Shown here: piece after piece, positions 62,523 through 64,000 of the stretch | Numbering within the stretch: position 1 is the first letter of the stretch | Layout of the letters: every line of letters starts with the position of its first letter | Origin: Bemisia tabaci | Taxonomy: Eukaryota > Arthropoda > Insecta > Hemiptera > Aleyrodidae | Direction of reading: 5' to 3' | Length of the DNA: 64,000 bases | Assembly: GCF_918797505.1 (NCBI RefSeq) | Contig: NC_092802.1 | Span: forward strand, 20,481,883 to 20,545,882 | Made by a program: the position numbers and the translations under genes | Notes under the pieces: model-generated | Told to the model about the DNA's origin: nothing | The model's input: only the letters and a program-made list of their open reading frames with translations | Database searches by the model: none

Positions 62523-64000
62523 TGGTTATTTTCGGCAAATTTATCGACTAAGACCGATATAAAAATCTAGAAATTGAACATATATGACTATGATTTTTGG
62601 TAAGCGGGAAGTAAGAATGAACATACAGAAAAACGCCATGATTTCCTCGCGTATGAATAGATTTTAGAAAATTCCAATGCGACCAAATAGCTATGTTTAT
62701 GCGAGCCTCTTAACCTGACTTCAATCGAAACCTGAGTTTGAAACCAAGGTTCAAATCACGGCATAAACGATACGGAACTAACGAAATGTAGGTTTCCGAA
62801 ATTTGTGTTTGAAACCTTATTTTTCACTAAAGACTAGGTTTCCGCACTCCGCATAAACGAACCGGAGGTTGAAATTAGTTGAAATTCGACTTCAAATGCG
62901 ATTTTCAGGTGCGCGATCGGCAATATGGCGGATTTATTATCATAACGTTCGTAAACAACTGGTGCTTATCCCACGATTTAGCTTTAATTTTGCCATTATT
63001 CAACATTTTTTACAACCATAATTTTACTATAATTGTTTCTTAAGCACTTTTACGTGATTCCTTCAGTTATATGTGGCTTATTTATCCTTATTTAGCTAAA
63101 CGTAGGACGTTATTTTCTAGTGAAGGTGTTTAGTGTCAGATGGAATCCAGGCTTATTACTGCTTTCTCAGATTATTCTTGCAACTCTAATCAACATTTTA
63201 TGACTACAGAAGCAAAGCAAGCAAAGAGCTTTACAGGCTACAATTGAGTAATAGCCTTACCTACCAGTTCATCATCTGCGGAGAACTTTTTTACTGTATC
63301 CGCACGATTTGCCTAGGATTTCAAGATAAGGCACCCTGCTTCCCTTTAAGTAGTGCACCGAATTTTTTCATTTCAATCTACCGATTAAATCTAAAATCTG
63401 ATCCAATCAGAGCTGTGTAGCTCTTGAATTTGTGTGTTATCCGTGTATCTATTTCCTGGTTGTCCTACTGGAAGTGTGACTCCAGCCACAACCGTGACCT
63501 GCTGACTTATTTCTTTGATCCAATCTCTTGTAAATGATGACTCAAATTCTGAAGCCATCATTTATTGAAACTAGTTCAAAGTTATTGCTCCAAAGTATCG
63601 TCACTCTTCTCATACTGATGCAGAAGGAAGGAGATTCTTCGGTGAGTGCTCTGTGATCCAAGATTTTCAATTTGAGATAAGAATAAGGTTTTTATTGAGG
63701 CGTGTAACAATTTTTGGTCGTTGAACCACTTGTCATAATTGAGCTTTGGCGTTAGAGATGCATCAACTGTGGAAAGTGGCTCTGCCTGTGCAAAAATATC
63801 TTGTGACAGCAGTGAATGTTAGTAAATGCGCTTTACAGATAGACTGAGAGCTCCAGATTCCAATCTACCTGAATAATTAAATTCAGAAGGATTTTTGAAT
63901 TGAGTTCATATCGAATCTCAGTGGGAGAATAATATACAGTCTAAGCGAAAGAATATCAATGGTAAGGTTGGGTTTGTGTCTTAGGTTAGTGAAATGCAAT
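62523..64000. other. AT-rich DNA, nothing recognised
   Basis: I see no repeats shared with the rest of the window and no conserved frames. If exons A and B belong to one gene, this is its intron. Confidence 0.35.

Overview
The window is eukaryotic nuclear DNA, almost certainly from an insect. Coding sequence is split by GT/AG introns, AT-rich intergenic DNA dominates, and most of the 64 kb is transposon-derived. The repeat families and gene types fit a hemipteran (a whitefly such as Bemisia tabaci is my best guess, from memory and unverified). I see no bacterial operons, CRISPR array, rRNA gene or free-standing tRNA gene.

Region 1 (1-31,500, + strand) is the 3' part of a BCL11-family zinc-finger gene (Drosophila CG9650/Chronophage-like). 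Five exons (1125-1324, 3309-3449, 9666-9826, 16841-16975, 31096-31167) join in frame with consistent intron phases and end in TAA. Its introns, including a 14-kb last intron, are packed with hairpin-forming miniature transposons, LINE fragments and relics of DDE transposases. Within the last intron a Merlin/ISXO2-type transposase relic has been split by a 2.7-kb near-perfect palindrome (TA target duplication) and by a LINE tail (14-bp duplication). A small candidate gene pair also lies in this intron: a minus-strand Cys/His-repeat protein and a plus-strand microprotein.

Region 2 (31,500-45,000) is repeat-rich intergenic DNA. It holds several long inverted repeats and an RTE-like LINE whose reverse transcriptase is cut in two by a second large palindrome of 3.7 kb, with a tRNA-derived SINE in its loop.

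Region 3 (45,288-55,300, + strand) carries transposase-type genes. One is a CMC/EnSpm-like zinc-finger protein broken by frameshifts that mostly lie in A-runs. Another is a THAP-type zinc-finger exon. The third is a long Crypton-like tyrosine recombinase with two N-terminal zinc fingers and recognisable R, R, H and Y catalytic positions.

Region 4 (55,800-64,000) has more miniature elements and, on the minus strand, two separate exons (57,288-57,497 and 59,642-59,916). Each begins at a good acceptor in the same phase, encodes a pair of C2H2 fingers and ends in a stop. This is the pattern of alternative 3' exons in lola-like genes.

Overall, one host regulatory gene and possibly a second are embedded in DNA repeatedly invaded by elements. 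Several invasions can be ordered from exact target-site duplications. Exon limits are inferred from splice consensus and reading frame only.
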